This document shows positions 1 to 6,701 of a stretch of DNA of 64,000 nucleotides, piece by piece. This stretch comes from Aurantiacibacter gangjinensis (GTDB lineage: Bacteria; Pseudomonadota; Alphaproteobacteria; Sphingomonadales; Sphingomonadaceae): the NCBI RefSeq assembly GCF_001886695.1, contig NZ_CP018097.1:124001-188000 (forward strand), given 5' to 3'. The notes under the pieces are model-generated. The model made no database searches. It saw only the letters and a program-made list of their open reading frames with translations, and was not told where the DNA came from. The position numbers and the translations under genes were made by a program. Positions within the stretch are counted from its first letter, which is position 1, and the number at the start of each line of letters is the position of its first letter.

Positions 1-39
1 GCCGCGGTTATCGCCGCTACTGACGGTACGAATGTCTGA
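1..39 (+). CDS. Possible 3' end of an upstream gene (partial)
   Basis: An open frame enters from the left edge and stops with TGA at 37-39, encoding about 12 residues ending in Asp-Gly-Thr-Asn-Val. This is too short to identify. It is listed only because the 60 bases before leuC hold no other coding signal. It could equally be intergenic. Confidence 0.2.
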   Translation, partial: AAVIAATDGTNV

Positions 40-102
40 TTGCTTGCAAGCGGGGAAGGATTCCTCACTTGCTCGCTTTTGGCGGTCCGCTAGACAGCCG
101 CG

Positions 103-1536
103 ATGGCCAGCAAACCGCGCACTCTTTATGAGAAGATCTGGGATGCTCATGTGGTGGAGCGCCGCGAGGACGGCACCTGCCTCATCTTCATAGACAGGCA
201 CCTCGTTCACGAAGTTACCAGCCCGCAGGCGTTCGAGGCGCTGCGCATTGCCGGCCGTCCCGTCCGCCGGCCTGAACTCACTCTGGCCGTGCCCGACCAC
301 AATGTGCCCACCACGCCGCGTCTTGACCAGAATGGCGTAGCTATCCCGATTGCCGACCCACAAAGCGCCCAGCAGCTTGCCGCGCTGGAGAAAAACGTCG
401 CCGATTTCGGCGTGCGCTATTTCAGCGCGACCGGTCGTGAGCAGGGCATCGTCCATGTCGTGGGGCCGGAGCAGGGGTTTTCGCTCCCCGGCAGCACCAT
501 TGTTTGCGGCGACAGCCACACCGCCGCCCATGGCGGGATCGGCGCGCTGGCCTTCGGCATCGGCACCAGCGAAGTCGAGCACGTCCTTGCCACCCAAACC
601 CTGCTGCTGAAGCAGAGCAAGACCATGGAAGTGCGCGTGGAAGGCGAGTTGGGTTTCGGCGTCACCTCGAAAGACCTGATCCTGCACATTATCGGCGCCA
701 TCGGGACTGCCGGCGGCACCGGTCATGTGATCGAATATCGCGGCGCTGTGTTCGAGCAGATGAGCGTCGAAAGCCGCCTGACCGTCTGCAATATGAGTAT
801 CGAAGCAGGCGCGCGCGCCGGGCTGATCGCTCCGGATGACACGACGTTCGCTTATCTCAAGGGTCGGCCTTTCGCGCCGTCGGGCGAGGAGTGGGGCGCG
901 GCGCTGCGCTATTGGCGCACCCTGCAAACCGATCCGGGCGCCGAGTTCGATCGCACCGTCACTATCGACGCCGCCGATGTGGAGCCGACCGTCACGTGGG
1001 GCACCAGCCCCGAGGACACCGTGGCGATCGGCGGCACCGTCCCCTCGCCCGAAAGCTTCGCCGATCCGTCGAAGCAGGACGCTGCTCGCGCCAGCCTCGA
1101 CTATATGGGCCTCGCACCCGGTACGCGCATGACCGCAGTCGAAGTCCAGAATGTCTTTATCGGCAGCTGCACCAATAGCCGCATCGAGGATATGCGCGCA
1201 GCCGCCGCCATCCTGCGAGGCCGCAGGAAGGCCGACAACGTTCGCTGGGCCATCGCCGTGCCGGGGTCCGGCCTGGTGAAAGCGCAGGCGGAGGCGGAGG
1301 GACTGGACCGTATCTTCAGGGATGCAGGGGTGGAGTGGCGCGAACCGGGCTGTTCGGCCTGCCTTGGCATGAACCCCGACAAGGTGCCCGCCGGAGAACG
1401 CTGCGCTTCCACCAGCAATCGCAATTTCGTGGGAAGGCAGGGCCCCGGCTCACGCACCCATCTGATGAGCCCAGCCATGGCAGCGGCCGCCGCCGTCACC
1501 GGACGCCTTACCGATGTGCGTGAATTGCTGCGCTAA
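103..1536 (+). CDS. leuC: 3-isopropylmalate dehydratase large subunit
   Basis: This is the large subunit of isopropylmalate isomerase, which converts 2-isopropylmalate to 3-isopropylmalate in leucine synthesis together with LeuD. The 477-residue length is normal. The aconitase-type 4Fe-4S ligands are visible as Cys356 (in GSCTNSR), Cys417 and Cys420 (in [11 protein letters not shown]). The N-terminus [16 protein letters not shown] matches the family's usual start, so ATG at 103 was chosen although no strong ribosome site precedes it. leuD follows 200 bases downstream with a small membrane-peptide gene between. The protein acts in the cytoplasm. Confidence 0.97.
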   Translation: MASKPRTLYEKIWDAHVVERREDGTCLIFIDRHLVHEVTSPQAFEALRIAGRPVRRPELTLAVPDHNVPTTPRLDQNGVAIPIADPQSAQQLAALEKNVADFGVRYFSATGREQGIVHVVGPEQGFSLPGSTIVCGDSHTAAHGGIGALAFGIGTSEVEHVLATQTLLLKQSKTMEVRVEGELGFGVTSKDLILHIIGAIGTAGGTGHVIEYRGAVFEQMSVESRLTVCNMSIEAGARAGLIAPDDTTFAYLKGRPFAPSGEEWGAALRYWRTLQTDPGAEFDRTVTIDAADVEPTVTWGTSPEDTVAIGGTVPSPESFADPSKQDAARASLDYMGLAPGTRMTAVEVQNVFIGSCTNSRIEDMRAAAAILRGRRKADNVRWAIAVPGSGLVKAQAEAEGLDRIFRDAGVEWREPGCSACLGMNPDKVPAGERCASTSNRNFVGRQGPGSRTHLMSPAMAAAAAVTGRLTDVRELLR

Positions 1537-1574
1537 TGCTTGCAACGCGCTGCCTGTGGTAGCATCTTGATCGC

Positions 1575-1736
1575 ATGACAGACGACATCAAGAAAAAGGC
1601 CGCCATCGCCGGTGCGGCGATCGGTTCCGCAGCCGTGGCTGCCGCGCTTCTCTATGTGAACAAGCGCAAGAAAAAAGCCGAGGAGCCGGGCCAGCTCCCG
1701 CCTATCCCCAGCGGCGAGAAACCGGAAACGGACTGA
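1575..1736 (+). CDS. 53-residue single-span membrane peptide between leuC and leuD
   Basis: An ATG at 1575 opens a 53-codon frame. The peptide starts [15 protein letters not shown], has one hydrophobic Ala-rich helix at about residues 9-28, then a basic stretch KRKKKAEEP and a polar Pro-rich tail. Its TGA overlaps the leuD start codon (TGATG), so translation is probably coupled to leuD. The basic residues after the helix suggest the C-terminus is cytoplasmic. I do not recognise a family. The clean start, the membrane segment and the one-base overlap argue that it is a real gene. Confidence 0.6.
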   Translation: MTDDIKKKAAIAGAAIGSAAVAAALLYVNKRKKKAEEPGQLPPIPSGEKPETD

Positions 1737-2341
1737 TGGACGCGCTGACCTGTGTCGAAGGCCGCGCCATTCCTTTCGGCCGGAAGAATATCGATACCGA
1801 TCTCATCATTCCGGCGCGCTGGCTGAAAACGATTAGCCGCGAGGGATTGGGCGCAGGCGCTTTCGAAGCGGTGCGGGCCGAAGACCCGGACAATGTTTTC
1901 GACCAGCCGCAATATGCGGGCGCGCCGATCCTGATCGCGGGCGACAATTTCGGTTGCGGCTCCAGCCGCGAACACGCCGCATGGGCGCTGCGCGACATGG
2001 GTATTGCCGCCGTCATCGCGCCCAGCTTCTCCGACATTTTCGCTGGCAATGCGTTCAAGAACGGCATCCTTGCGGTGGCCCTGCCGCAGGAAGCGGTCGA
2101 CAGGCTGCTGGAAGTGGCCGCAACCGATCCCATCACCGTGGACCTCGACGCGCAGACAGTCACCACGCCATTCCAGGATCGCTTCATTTTCGATATCGAC
2201 CCTTTCCGCAAGCATTGTCTGCTGAACGGGCTGGACGAAGTCGGCCTTACTCTAGAGCGCGGCGAAGCGATTGCCGATTACGAAGAGCGCGTGGCCGCAT
2301 CCAAACCCTGGCTGGCGCGCGGAACGGGGATTGCGGCCTAG
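1736..2341 (+). CDS. leuD: 3-isopropylmalate dehydratase small subunit
   Basis: This is the small (swivel-domain) subunit that pairs with LeuC in leucine synthesis. The 201 residues are the usual length. Diagnostic stretches are [15 protein letters not shown] near the N-terminus and [17 protein letters not shown] at about residues 70-86. Its ATG shares one base with the stop of the preceding membrane-peptide gene. The C-terminal region carries the conserved segment beginning [17 protein letters not shown]. Confidence 0.97.
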   Translation: MDALTCVEGRAIPFGRKNIDTDLIIPARWLKTISREGLGAGAFEAVRAEDPDNVFDQPQYAGAPILIAGDNFGCGSSREHAAWALRDMGIAAVIAPSFSDIFAGNAFKNGILAVALPQEAVDRLLEVAATDPITVDLDAQTVTTPFQDRFIFDIDPFRKHCLLNGLDEVGLTLERGEAIADYEERVAASKPWLARGTGIAA

Positions 2342-2407
2342 AGCGCCACCTTCTATCCCCCGCCTATCAAGCAGCGCAGCAATTGCGCACTCAAGAGGAC
2401 CTATTCC

Positions 2408-2731
2408 ATGACCGATTTCAAGGACCGCCAGAAAGGCGAAGAAGCCAAATACGCGATGGACGAGGAAACCGCTTTCCGCGTCGCCGCACGCCGCAATCGC
2501 TTGCTGGGCGAATGGGCCGCCGGCCTGATGGACCTGACCGCGGAAGAAACCGATGCCTACAAAAAGGCTGTCGTGCAGGCAGACTTCGAAGAGGCAGGCG
2601 ATGAAGATGTGATCCGCAAGCTGGTGGGCGATTTGACGCAGGCAGGCTGCGACGTCGACGAGGCACAGGTTCGCGCCAAGCTGGAAGAAAAGGCCATCGA
2701 AGCCAAGCGCCAGTTGATGAGCGAGTCGTAA
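2408..2731 (+). CDS. F1F0-ATPase inhibitor subunit zeta (DUF1476)
   Basis: A 107-residue, highly charged, helical protein that matches the DUF1476 family. In Paracoccus and related alphaproteobacteria this family is the zeta inhibitor, which blocks reverse ATP hydrolysis by F1. The N-terminal MTDFKDRQKGEEAKYA and the core AARRNRLLGEWAAGLM are characteristic. A good ribosome site (AGAGGA) lies about nine bases before ATG 2408. The bolA-like gene begins five bases after its stop, so the two are probably co-transcribed, and the glutaredoxin follows. The family assignment is firm; inhibition in this organism is inferred. Confidence 0.88.
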   Translation: MTDFKDRQKGEEAKYAMDEETAFRVAARRNRLLGEWAAGLMDLTAEETDAYKKAVVQADFEEAGDEDVIRKLVGDLTQAGCDVDEAQVRAKLEEKAIEAKRQLMSES

Positions 2732-2736
2732 CGCCG

Positions 2737-2970
2737 ATGCCCATGCCGTCCGACGAAATCGCGGCGCTGATCAAGGCCGCCATCCCCGACGCGACTGTCG
2801 AGATGGAAGCTCTGGTCGATGATAACGACCACTGGCTGGCCCGCGTCACTTCCGCCGAATTTGCCGGAAAGAGCCGCGTGCAGCAGCACAAGATGGTGTT
2901 TGCCGCGCTTGGCGAGCGCATGGGCGGAGAGCTTCACGCCTTGCAACTGCATACCAGCGTTCCCAACTGA
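2737..2970 (+). CDS. BolA/IbaG family protein
   Basis: A 77-residue protein with the BolA fold: the stretch HKMVFAALGERMGGELHALQL carries the conserved His-Lys...Val-Tyr/Phe helix region (residues about 49-69). BolA proteins bind a 2Fe-2S cluster jointly with monothiol CGFS glutaredoxins, and such a glutaredoxin is the next gene. This supports a role in iron-sulfur trafficking or sensing. Two ATGs, at 2737 and 2743, are possible starts. Confidence 0.9.
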   Translation: MPMPSDEIAALIKAAIPDATVEMEALVDDNDHWLARVTSAEFAGKSRVQQHKMVFAALGERMGGELHALQLHTSVPN

Positions 2971-3002
2971 ATTGCAGCAGATAACAATCAGTGGTGGGAA
3001 CC

Positions 3003-3344
3003 ATGTCCGATAACAGCGGCAATACGAACGAGCGGATTTCACAGATCGTGGGCGACAACGATGTCGTCCTTTTCATGAAAGGCACGCCGCTTTTTCCGCA
3101 ATGCGGCTTCTCCAATCGCGCGGTGTCGATCCTCGACCATTGCAAGGTCCAGTTCGAAAGCGTGGATGTGTTGCAGGACATGGAAGTCCGCCAGGGCATC
3201 AAGGCCTATTCGGACTGGCCGACCATCCCGCAGCTCTACGTCAAAGGCGAATTCGTCGGCGGCAGCGACATCATGATGGAGATGTACGAAGCGGGCGAAT
3301 TGCAGCAGATGCTGGACGAAAAACAGGTCGCCAAGGCGGAATAG
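3003..3344 (+). CDS. grxD: Monothiol glutaredoxin, Grx4 family
   Basis: The active-site loop FPQCGFSNRAV shows the CGFS signature of monothiol glutaredoxins, which hold a bridging 2Fe-2S cluster with glutathione and partner with BolA. The downstream WPTIPQLYVKGEFVGG (cis-Pro and glutathione-binding region) and GGSDIMMEMYEAGEL are also family hallmarks. I chose ATG 3003, giving 113 residues. In-frame GTG codons at 2991 and 2994 would add up to four residues. The gene follows the BolA homologue by 32 bases, and a terminator hairpin follows at 3371. Confidence 0.93.
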   Translation: MSDNSGNTNERISQIVGDNDVVLFMKGTPLFPQCGFSNRAVSILDHCKVQFESVDVLQDMEVRQGIKAYSDWPTIPQLYVKGEFVGGSDIMMEMYEAGELQQMLDEKQVAKAE

Positions 3345-3370
3345 CCATCGCCCTCTTTCGATACCTCACG

Positions 3371-3396
3371 CGGACCGCCACTGGCGGTCCGTTTCC
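3371..3396 (+). terminator. Rho-independent terminator after the glutaredoxin gene
   Basis: A perfect 9-bp stem (CGGACCGCC / GGCGGTCCG) with an ACT loop is followed by TTTCCGTT. It lies 26 bases after the glutaredoxin stop and 30 bases before the next gene, so it probably ends the 2408-3344 transcript. Confidence 0.75.
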
Positions 3397-3426
3397 GTTA
3401 AGGAAAGCGCCGCTAGCAAAGGCTCC

Positions 3427-4299
3427 ATGAAAACCGCTCTTCTCCTCCCGCTCACGCTCCTGTTCGCATCGCCGCTTGCCGCGCAGGATGCGGTGCCGTC
3501 TCCAACGCCCGAAGCGGCAGAGGCCGCACGTTTCGCGCAGGAACGTGGACAGCTGATGCAGGAAGTGTTGCGGACGACCGGCGTGGCGCAGGGACAGTAT
3601 CAGGGCATGGTCGCAGGCGATATCGGCACCGGCTACAAGGGCGCAATCGCCCTGCGCGGCGATGCCGCCGACACGTGGCGCACCCTAATTTTCGGCCAGC
3701 CCGGCGGCGATGATGCGCCACTGGTTGCTTTCGCCGAATACGAGATTTTCGATTACCGCATCTTGTCGGAGCGGATTTATCCGATCAACGAGCGTCCGGA
3801 ATTGCAGGGCGATGCCCTCGCCATGGCGCGCGGGCAAATCGTGGCGCCGCGCGCGGTGATCGCGCATGAGGATGTGACGTTCTGCATCAATGAGGATGTG
3901 ACGCCTGGCGGCCAGCGCATTCCCTTTGCCACCCTCACTTTCGCCATGCCGCCCGACGATCGGGGCGCGTTCGATGTTTACGTGTTGAACGGTCCCTTCG
4001 ATGCCCGCTTCCGGCCGCTGGGCAAGCACTACAAGGTGCATTTCGACGAGTTCGGCGTGCTGGGCGACCCGCAATTGCTGACCGATACCTGCGAAGTGGT
4101 GGAGTGGGAGCGTGACGCCGCCGGCCTTGCCGAGACGATCTACCCTGCAAGCCATGACGGCCAGATCGCGCCGAGCGAGGTCCATGTCTTCCTGTCCGCG
4201 CAGCTACCCATGCCGCTGGGCGTGATGACTGACGGAACCATGTGGCCTGTCCAGAGTGGAATGATCGGCAGCCCGGTCGCTGCCCCTGCCGCCGAATAA
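3427..4299 (+). CDS. Uncharacterised exported protein
   Basis: The protein has 290 residues. A classical signal peptide is visible: MKTALLLPLTLLFASPLAAQ, with probable cleavage after Ala19 (motif PLAA). The mature part has no motif I recognise. It contains Cys residues near 157 and 218 that could form a disulfide, and a closing segment AQLPMPLGVMTDG. A purine-rich ribosome site (AAAGG) precedes ATG 3427. The gene stands alone between a terminator and a non-coding region. Periplasmic location is inferred; function is unknown. Confidence 0.75.
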   Translation: MKTALLLPLTLLFASPLAAQDAVPSPTPEAAEAARFAQERGQLMQEVLRTTGVAQGQYQGMVAGDIGTGYKGAIALRGDAADTWRTLIFGQPGGDDAPLVAFAEYEIFDYRILSERIYPINERPELQGDALAMARGQIVAPRAVIAHEDVTFCINEDVTPGGQRIPFATLTFAMPPDDRGAFDVYVLNGPFDARFRPLGKHYKVHFDEFGVLGDPQLLTDTCEVVEWERDAAGLAETIYPASHDGQIAPSEVHVFLSAQLPMPLGVMTDGTMWPVQSGMIGSPVAAPAAE

Positions 4300-4344
4300 C
4301 ACACCTTTTCGAGCGAAAGATGGATCTGGTTTTCCGGGAGTTCG

Positions 4345-4412
4345 ATCTTCGGGGAGGCGGAGCCGGGAGACTTGGTTGGGGACCATAGGGTGGCCCCGCC
4401 TCATTCGAAGAT
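4345..4412. other. Candidate structured element in the 4300-4912 non-coding stretch
   Basis: Two nested complementary arms fit one long hairpin: ATCTTCG at 4345-4351 pairs with CGAAGAT at 4406-4412, and GAGGCGG at 4354-4360 pairs with CCGCCTC at 4396-4402. A smaller hairpin (CCA/TGG flanked by G and C runs) sits in the loop. There is no following T-run, so it is not a typical terminator. It might be a structured RNA or a DNA repeat. The rest of 4413-4540 shows no gene or motif that I can support. Confidence 0.3.
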
Positions 4413-4543
4413 TTCGAAGTACACCAAATATATTGCACGGCCCGTGCCAGTTCTGCCGATGCTAGCTTTCCCGCGCGACACGATGGTTGCCAAAATCTTA
4501 ATGCGCGTGGCCGCTGTAAGAATTTCCGACTCTCTTGATTGTG

Positions 4544-4818
4544 ACGCCGCATCCGCGGCGTTATCCTCGCTCGACGTGCTTCGCTACGCTACGGGCGCGC
4601 TACGGGCGCGCATTCGCGCTTGCCGTCCTTCGGACGGATACCAGCGCAACGATCATGGACCGTGCTTGATCGCTCCCAGCGATCAACAAAGGGCGACGGG
4701 CCGCCCGCAGGTGCCGCGCAGCCGGAACGCAGTCCCGGCTGAGCGAATAGCACCGGGGAAAAAGCGCGGATGCGCTTTTTCCAAAAAATGGCGCGCCCAG
4801 CAGGAGTGTGCTTCGCAC
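4544..4818. repeat. Cluster of short perfect hairpins
   Basis: Six inverted repeats are packed into 275 bases: 4544-4561 (7-bp stem), 4623-4637 (CCGTCC-TTC-GGACGG), 4666-4686 (TTGATCGCT-CCC-AGCGATCAA), 4719-4741 (7 bp), 4757-4782 (GGAAAAAGCGC, 11 bp) and 4808-4818 (GTGC-TTC-GCAC). An 11-bp unit CTACGGGCGCG is also repeated in tandem at 4589-4610. No convincing reading frame crosses the region. It lies downstream of tRNA-Arg on the minus strand. Confidence 0.55.
4789..4807 (-). repeat. 19-base copy of the tRNA-Arg 3' end
   Basis: The plus-strand sequence TGGCGCGCCCAGCAGGAGT at 4789-4807 is identical to 4913-4931, which is the CCA end, acceptor strand and part of the T-arm of tRNA-Arg. Like the real tRNA, it is followed on the minus strand by a strong hairpin (4757-4782). 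It may be a relic of a duplicated tRNA or of an integration site. Confidence 0.6.
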
Positions 4819-4874
4819 GTCTCCGCTTCGCTCCGACTCCGAACCTGTAAGGCCCGCCTCGGCACGGGCACGCA

Positions 4875-4913
4875 AAATCGGGGAAGGCTCCCGATGGAAG
4901 CCTTCCCCGATTT
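4875..4913 (-). terminator. Terminator hairpin of tRNA-Arg
   Basis: A perfect 15-bp stem (4875-4889 with 4899-4913) and a 9-base loop abut the CCA end of the tRNA. Read on the minus strand it ends in GATTTT. The position and strength fit a rho-independent terminator, although the T-run is short. Confidence 0.65.
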
Positions 4914-4989
4914 GGCGCGCCCAGCAGGAGTCGAACCTGCGGCCTCAGGATTAGAAGTCCCGTGCTCTATCCAGCTGAGCTATGGGCGC
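4913..4989 (-). tRNA. tRNA-Arg (anticodon TCT)
   Basis: The minus strand folds into a full 77-base cloverleaf. The acceptor GCGCCCA pairs with TGGGCGC, the D-arm has GCTC/GAGC, the anticodon stem CGGGA/TCCTG encloses the loop CTTCTAA (anticodon TCT, reading AGA), and the T-arm GCAGG/CCTGC has the TTCGACT loop. CCA is encoded. It is followed by a strong terminator hairpin. Confidence 0.97.
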
Positions 4990-5046
4990 GTCGTCACGGC
5001 AGATAGCGATGTTTGCGCGCGGCGCAAATGCCGCTAGGGCGCGCGG

Positions 5047-5787
5047 ATGAGGGAACATCCACCGAAAAGCGCGAAGCCCACGGCTGAACCGGCGAGTTTC
5101 CGCTATTTCGATCTGATCATGGCGGCCTTCGTCGCCATATTGTTGCTGTCCAACCTGATCGGCGCGGCAAAGCTCTCATCGGTCGGCGGCGTGGTGTTCG
5201 GCGCGGGCATTCTCTTCTTCCCGCTCTCCTACGTCATCGGAGATGTGCTGACCGAAGTCTACGGTTACGCCCGCGCGCGCCGGGTAATCTGGACGGGGTT
5301 TGCAGCTCTTATCTTCATGGCTGCGATGAGCTGGGTGGTGGTTGCCATGCCGCCGGCTGAAAGCTGGACGGGGCAGGAGGCCTACGAGCAGGTCTTCGGC
5401 CAGGTACCGCGCATCGTCTTCGCCTCCATCACCGCATTTTGGGCGGGCGAATTCGTCAATTCCTACGTGATGGCGCGGATGAAGCTATGGACGCAAGGCC
5501 GGGCCTTGTGGAGCCGGACCATCGGATCGACCGTGGTGGGCCAGGGCGTCGACAGCCTGATTTTCTATCCCGTCGCATTTCTCGGCGTCTGGGATACGCG
5601 CGATGTGCTGATCGTCATGGTGTTGAACTGGGCGCTGAAGGTAGCCTGGGAAGCCTTGTTGACGCCCGTCACTTACAAAGTTATCGGCTTCCTTAAGAAG
5701 CGCGAAGGGGTCGAGATTTTCGATACCGACACCGATTTCTCTCCGTTTGCCAGCCGCAAAGCGCCGCTGGAGAAGACGGCGGGCTGA
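5047..5787 (+). CDS. VUT-family transporter, probable queuosine precursor importer (YhhQ-like)
   Basis: The protein has 246 residues with about six membrane spans and the hallmarks of the DUF165/VUT (COG1738) family: LLLSNLIGAAKL, FPLSYVIGDVLTEVYGY, GEFVNSYVMARMK and STVVGQGVDSLIFY. E. coli YhhQ of this family imports preQ0 and preQ1 for queuosine synthesis. queF, which turns preQ0 into preQ1, is at 30516-30983 in this window, consistent with that role. It is an inner-membrane protein, and its gene is convergent with pspC. Confidence 0.9.
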   Translation: MREHPPKSAKPTAEPASFRYFDLIMAAFVAILLLSNLIGAAKLSSVGGVVFGAGILFFPLSYVIGDVLTEVYGYARARRVIWTGFAALIFMAAMSWVVVAMPPAESWTGQEAYEQVFGQVPRIVFASITAFWAGEFVNSYVMARMKLWTQGRALWSRTIGSTVVGQGVDSLIFYPVAFLGVWDTRDVLIVMVLNWALKVAWEALLTPVTYKVIGFLKKREGVEIFDTDTDFSPFASRKAPLEKTAG

Positions 5788-5807
5788 CCGCCGGAGACTG
5801 AAAGCAC

Positions 5808-6029
5808 TCAGTCTGCCAGCAGCCAGATCGCAAGGTAGACAAGGCCGAATGTGCCGAAGCCGAGCAGGAAGCCTGCGACGAAGACAAGGCGCACGATCAG
5901 CGCGTCCATGCCGAAATAGTTGGCTATGCCGCCACACACACCGGCGATCTTGCCGTTTGCGCGGTCCAGCCGGAAGCTCTTCTTGCCGGCCGGGCGCACG
6001 GCGGATTTGTTGCGGTCGAGATTGTTCAT
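5808..6029 (-). CDS. PspC-domain small membrane protein
   Basis: This 73-residue protein has the PspC domain: KIAGVCGGIANYFGMD followed by one long hydrophobic hairpin (about residues 43-72). Its N-terminal 27 residues are polar and basic. PspC-domain proteins take part in envelope-stress responses in several bacteria. Its ATG overlaps the stop of the upstream micro-peptide gene as ATGA, so the two are probably translationally coupled. No pspA or pspB is present in the window. Confidence 0.88.
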   Translation of the reverse strand: MNNLDRNKSAVRPAGKKSFRLDRANGKIAGVCGGIANYFGMDALIVRLVFVAGFLLGFGTFGLVYLAIWLLAD

Positions 6030-6148
6030 GCCAGCAGTCCTGCCAGGCTTGCAGTGTTGGGATTGGCGAAGCTGCTGACGAGCAGCGTCATGGTGACAGC
6101 CACGGCGGCGAAACCCGCCATCAGCCTGTTTTGCAATTCGTAGGTCAT
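6026..6148 (-). CDS. Membrane micro-peptide 1 of a tandem family (40 residues)
   Basis: The frame encodes 40 residues, starting MTYELQNRLMAG and with the core AAVAVTMTLLVSSF, one predicted membrane helix at about residues 10-28. It is clearly related to the peptides at 6188-6310 and 6349-6477. Its TGA overlaps the pspC start (ATGA). AAAGGAA lies about ten bases upstream of its ATG. I do not recognise the family; the threefold occurrence and the coupling to pspC support it as a gene. Confidence 0.65.
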   Translation of the reverse strand: MTYELQNRLMAGFAAVAVTMTLLVSSFANPNTASLAGLLA

Positions 6149-6187
6149 TGTCTCATTTTTCCTTTCAAAGGTTGCGTCGGTGAAGCG

Positions 6188-6310
6188 TCAGGCCAGCAGG
6201 CTGGTGATCACGCCCGCTTCGGAGGTCGAAAAGCTGCTGACGAAAAGCGTCAGCGTCACGGCAACGGCGGCTAGGCCGGCCATCAGCTTTGTCTCGAAAT
6301 CATTGGTCAT
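6188..6310 (-). CDS. Membrane micro-peptide 2 of a tandem family (40 residues)
   Basis: From ATG 6310 the peptide is 40 residues: MTNDFETKLMAG, then AAVAVTLTLFVSSF and a short tail ending SLLA. It aligns without gaps to peptide 1. A GAGGGA ribosome site sits about six bases before 6310. An in-frame ATG at 6316 would add two residues but is badly spaced. It has one predicted membrane helix with a short polar N-terminus. Function is unknown. Confidence 0.65.
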   Translation of the reverse strand: MTNDFETKLMAGLAAVAVTLTLFVSSFSTSEAGVITSLLA

Positions 6311-6348
6311 GGTCATTCCCTCATTGTCCCTGTGCTTGGTTATGGGGT

Positions 6349-6477
6349 TCAGGCGATAATGCCGGTGAAGATGCTGGCTTCGGGCGTCGAAAAGCTCGAG
6401 ACCAGGAGCATTGCAGTCACGGCCACGGCAGCAAGGCCGGAAGTGATGCGGGCGGTAAAGCCGTTGGCAAAAGTCAT
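6349..6477 (-). CDS. Membrane micro-peptide 3 of a tandem family (42 residues)
   Basis: This is the first gene of the group in transcription order. It encodes 42 residues: MTFANGFTARITSG, then LAAVAVTAMLLVSSFS and a tail ending TGIIA. An AGAGGGA ribosome site lies about six bases upstream of ATG 6477. The hydrophobic core is shared with peptides 1 and 2. The 224 bases between this gene and recF probably hold the group's promoter, but I could not assign -35 and -10 boxes with confidence. Confidence 0.65.
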   Translation of the reverse strand: MTFANGFTARITSGLAAVAVTAMLLVSSFSTPEASIFTGIIA

Positions 6478-6701
6478 TTTATTTCCCTCTTCTGTTTCAA
6501 ACTGTGTTCTGCGTCCCATGCCCTGGACATTGCAGACGGCGTGCCAGTTTTGGAAAATGGCGGAATTCTGCGATTTTTGTTCAGGCTTGAGCAAGGTTAG
6601 GATTTCGTTGATGCGGAGAGTTGGGAAAATGTCCCATCTGTTGGGATTGTCATTTGCGGTGGCGGCGAAGGCCCGGCTGGCATAGGACGCAAACCGCAAT
6701 C

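Noticed and set aside
4789-4807. A second complete tRNA-Arg gene
   Set aside because: Only 19 bases match; D-arm and anticodon arm are missing.
4372-5037. A 221-codon open frame across the hairpin region and tRNA-Arg
   Set aside because: It runs antisense through the tRNA and all hairpins, has no recognisable protein features, and its composition follows the palindromes.
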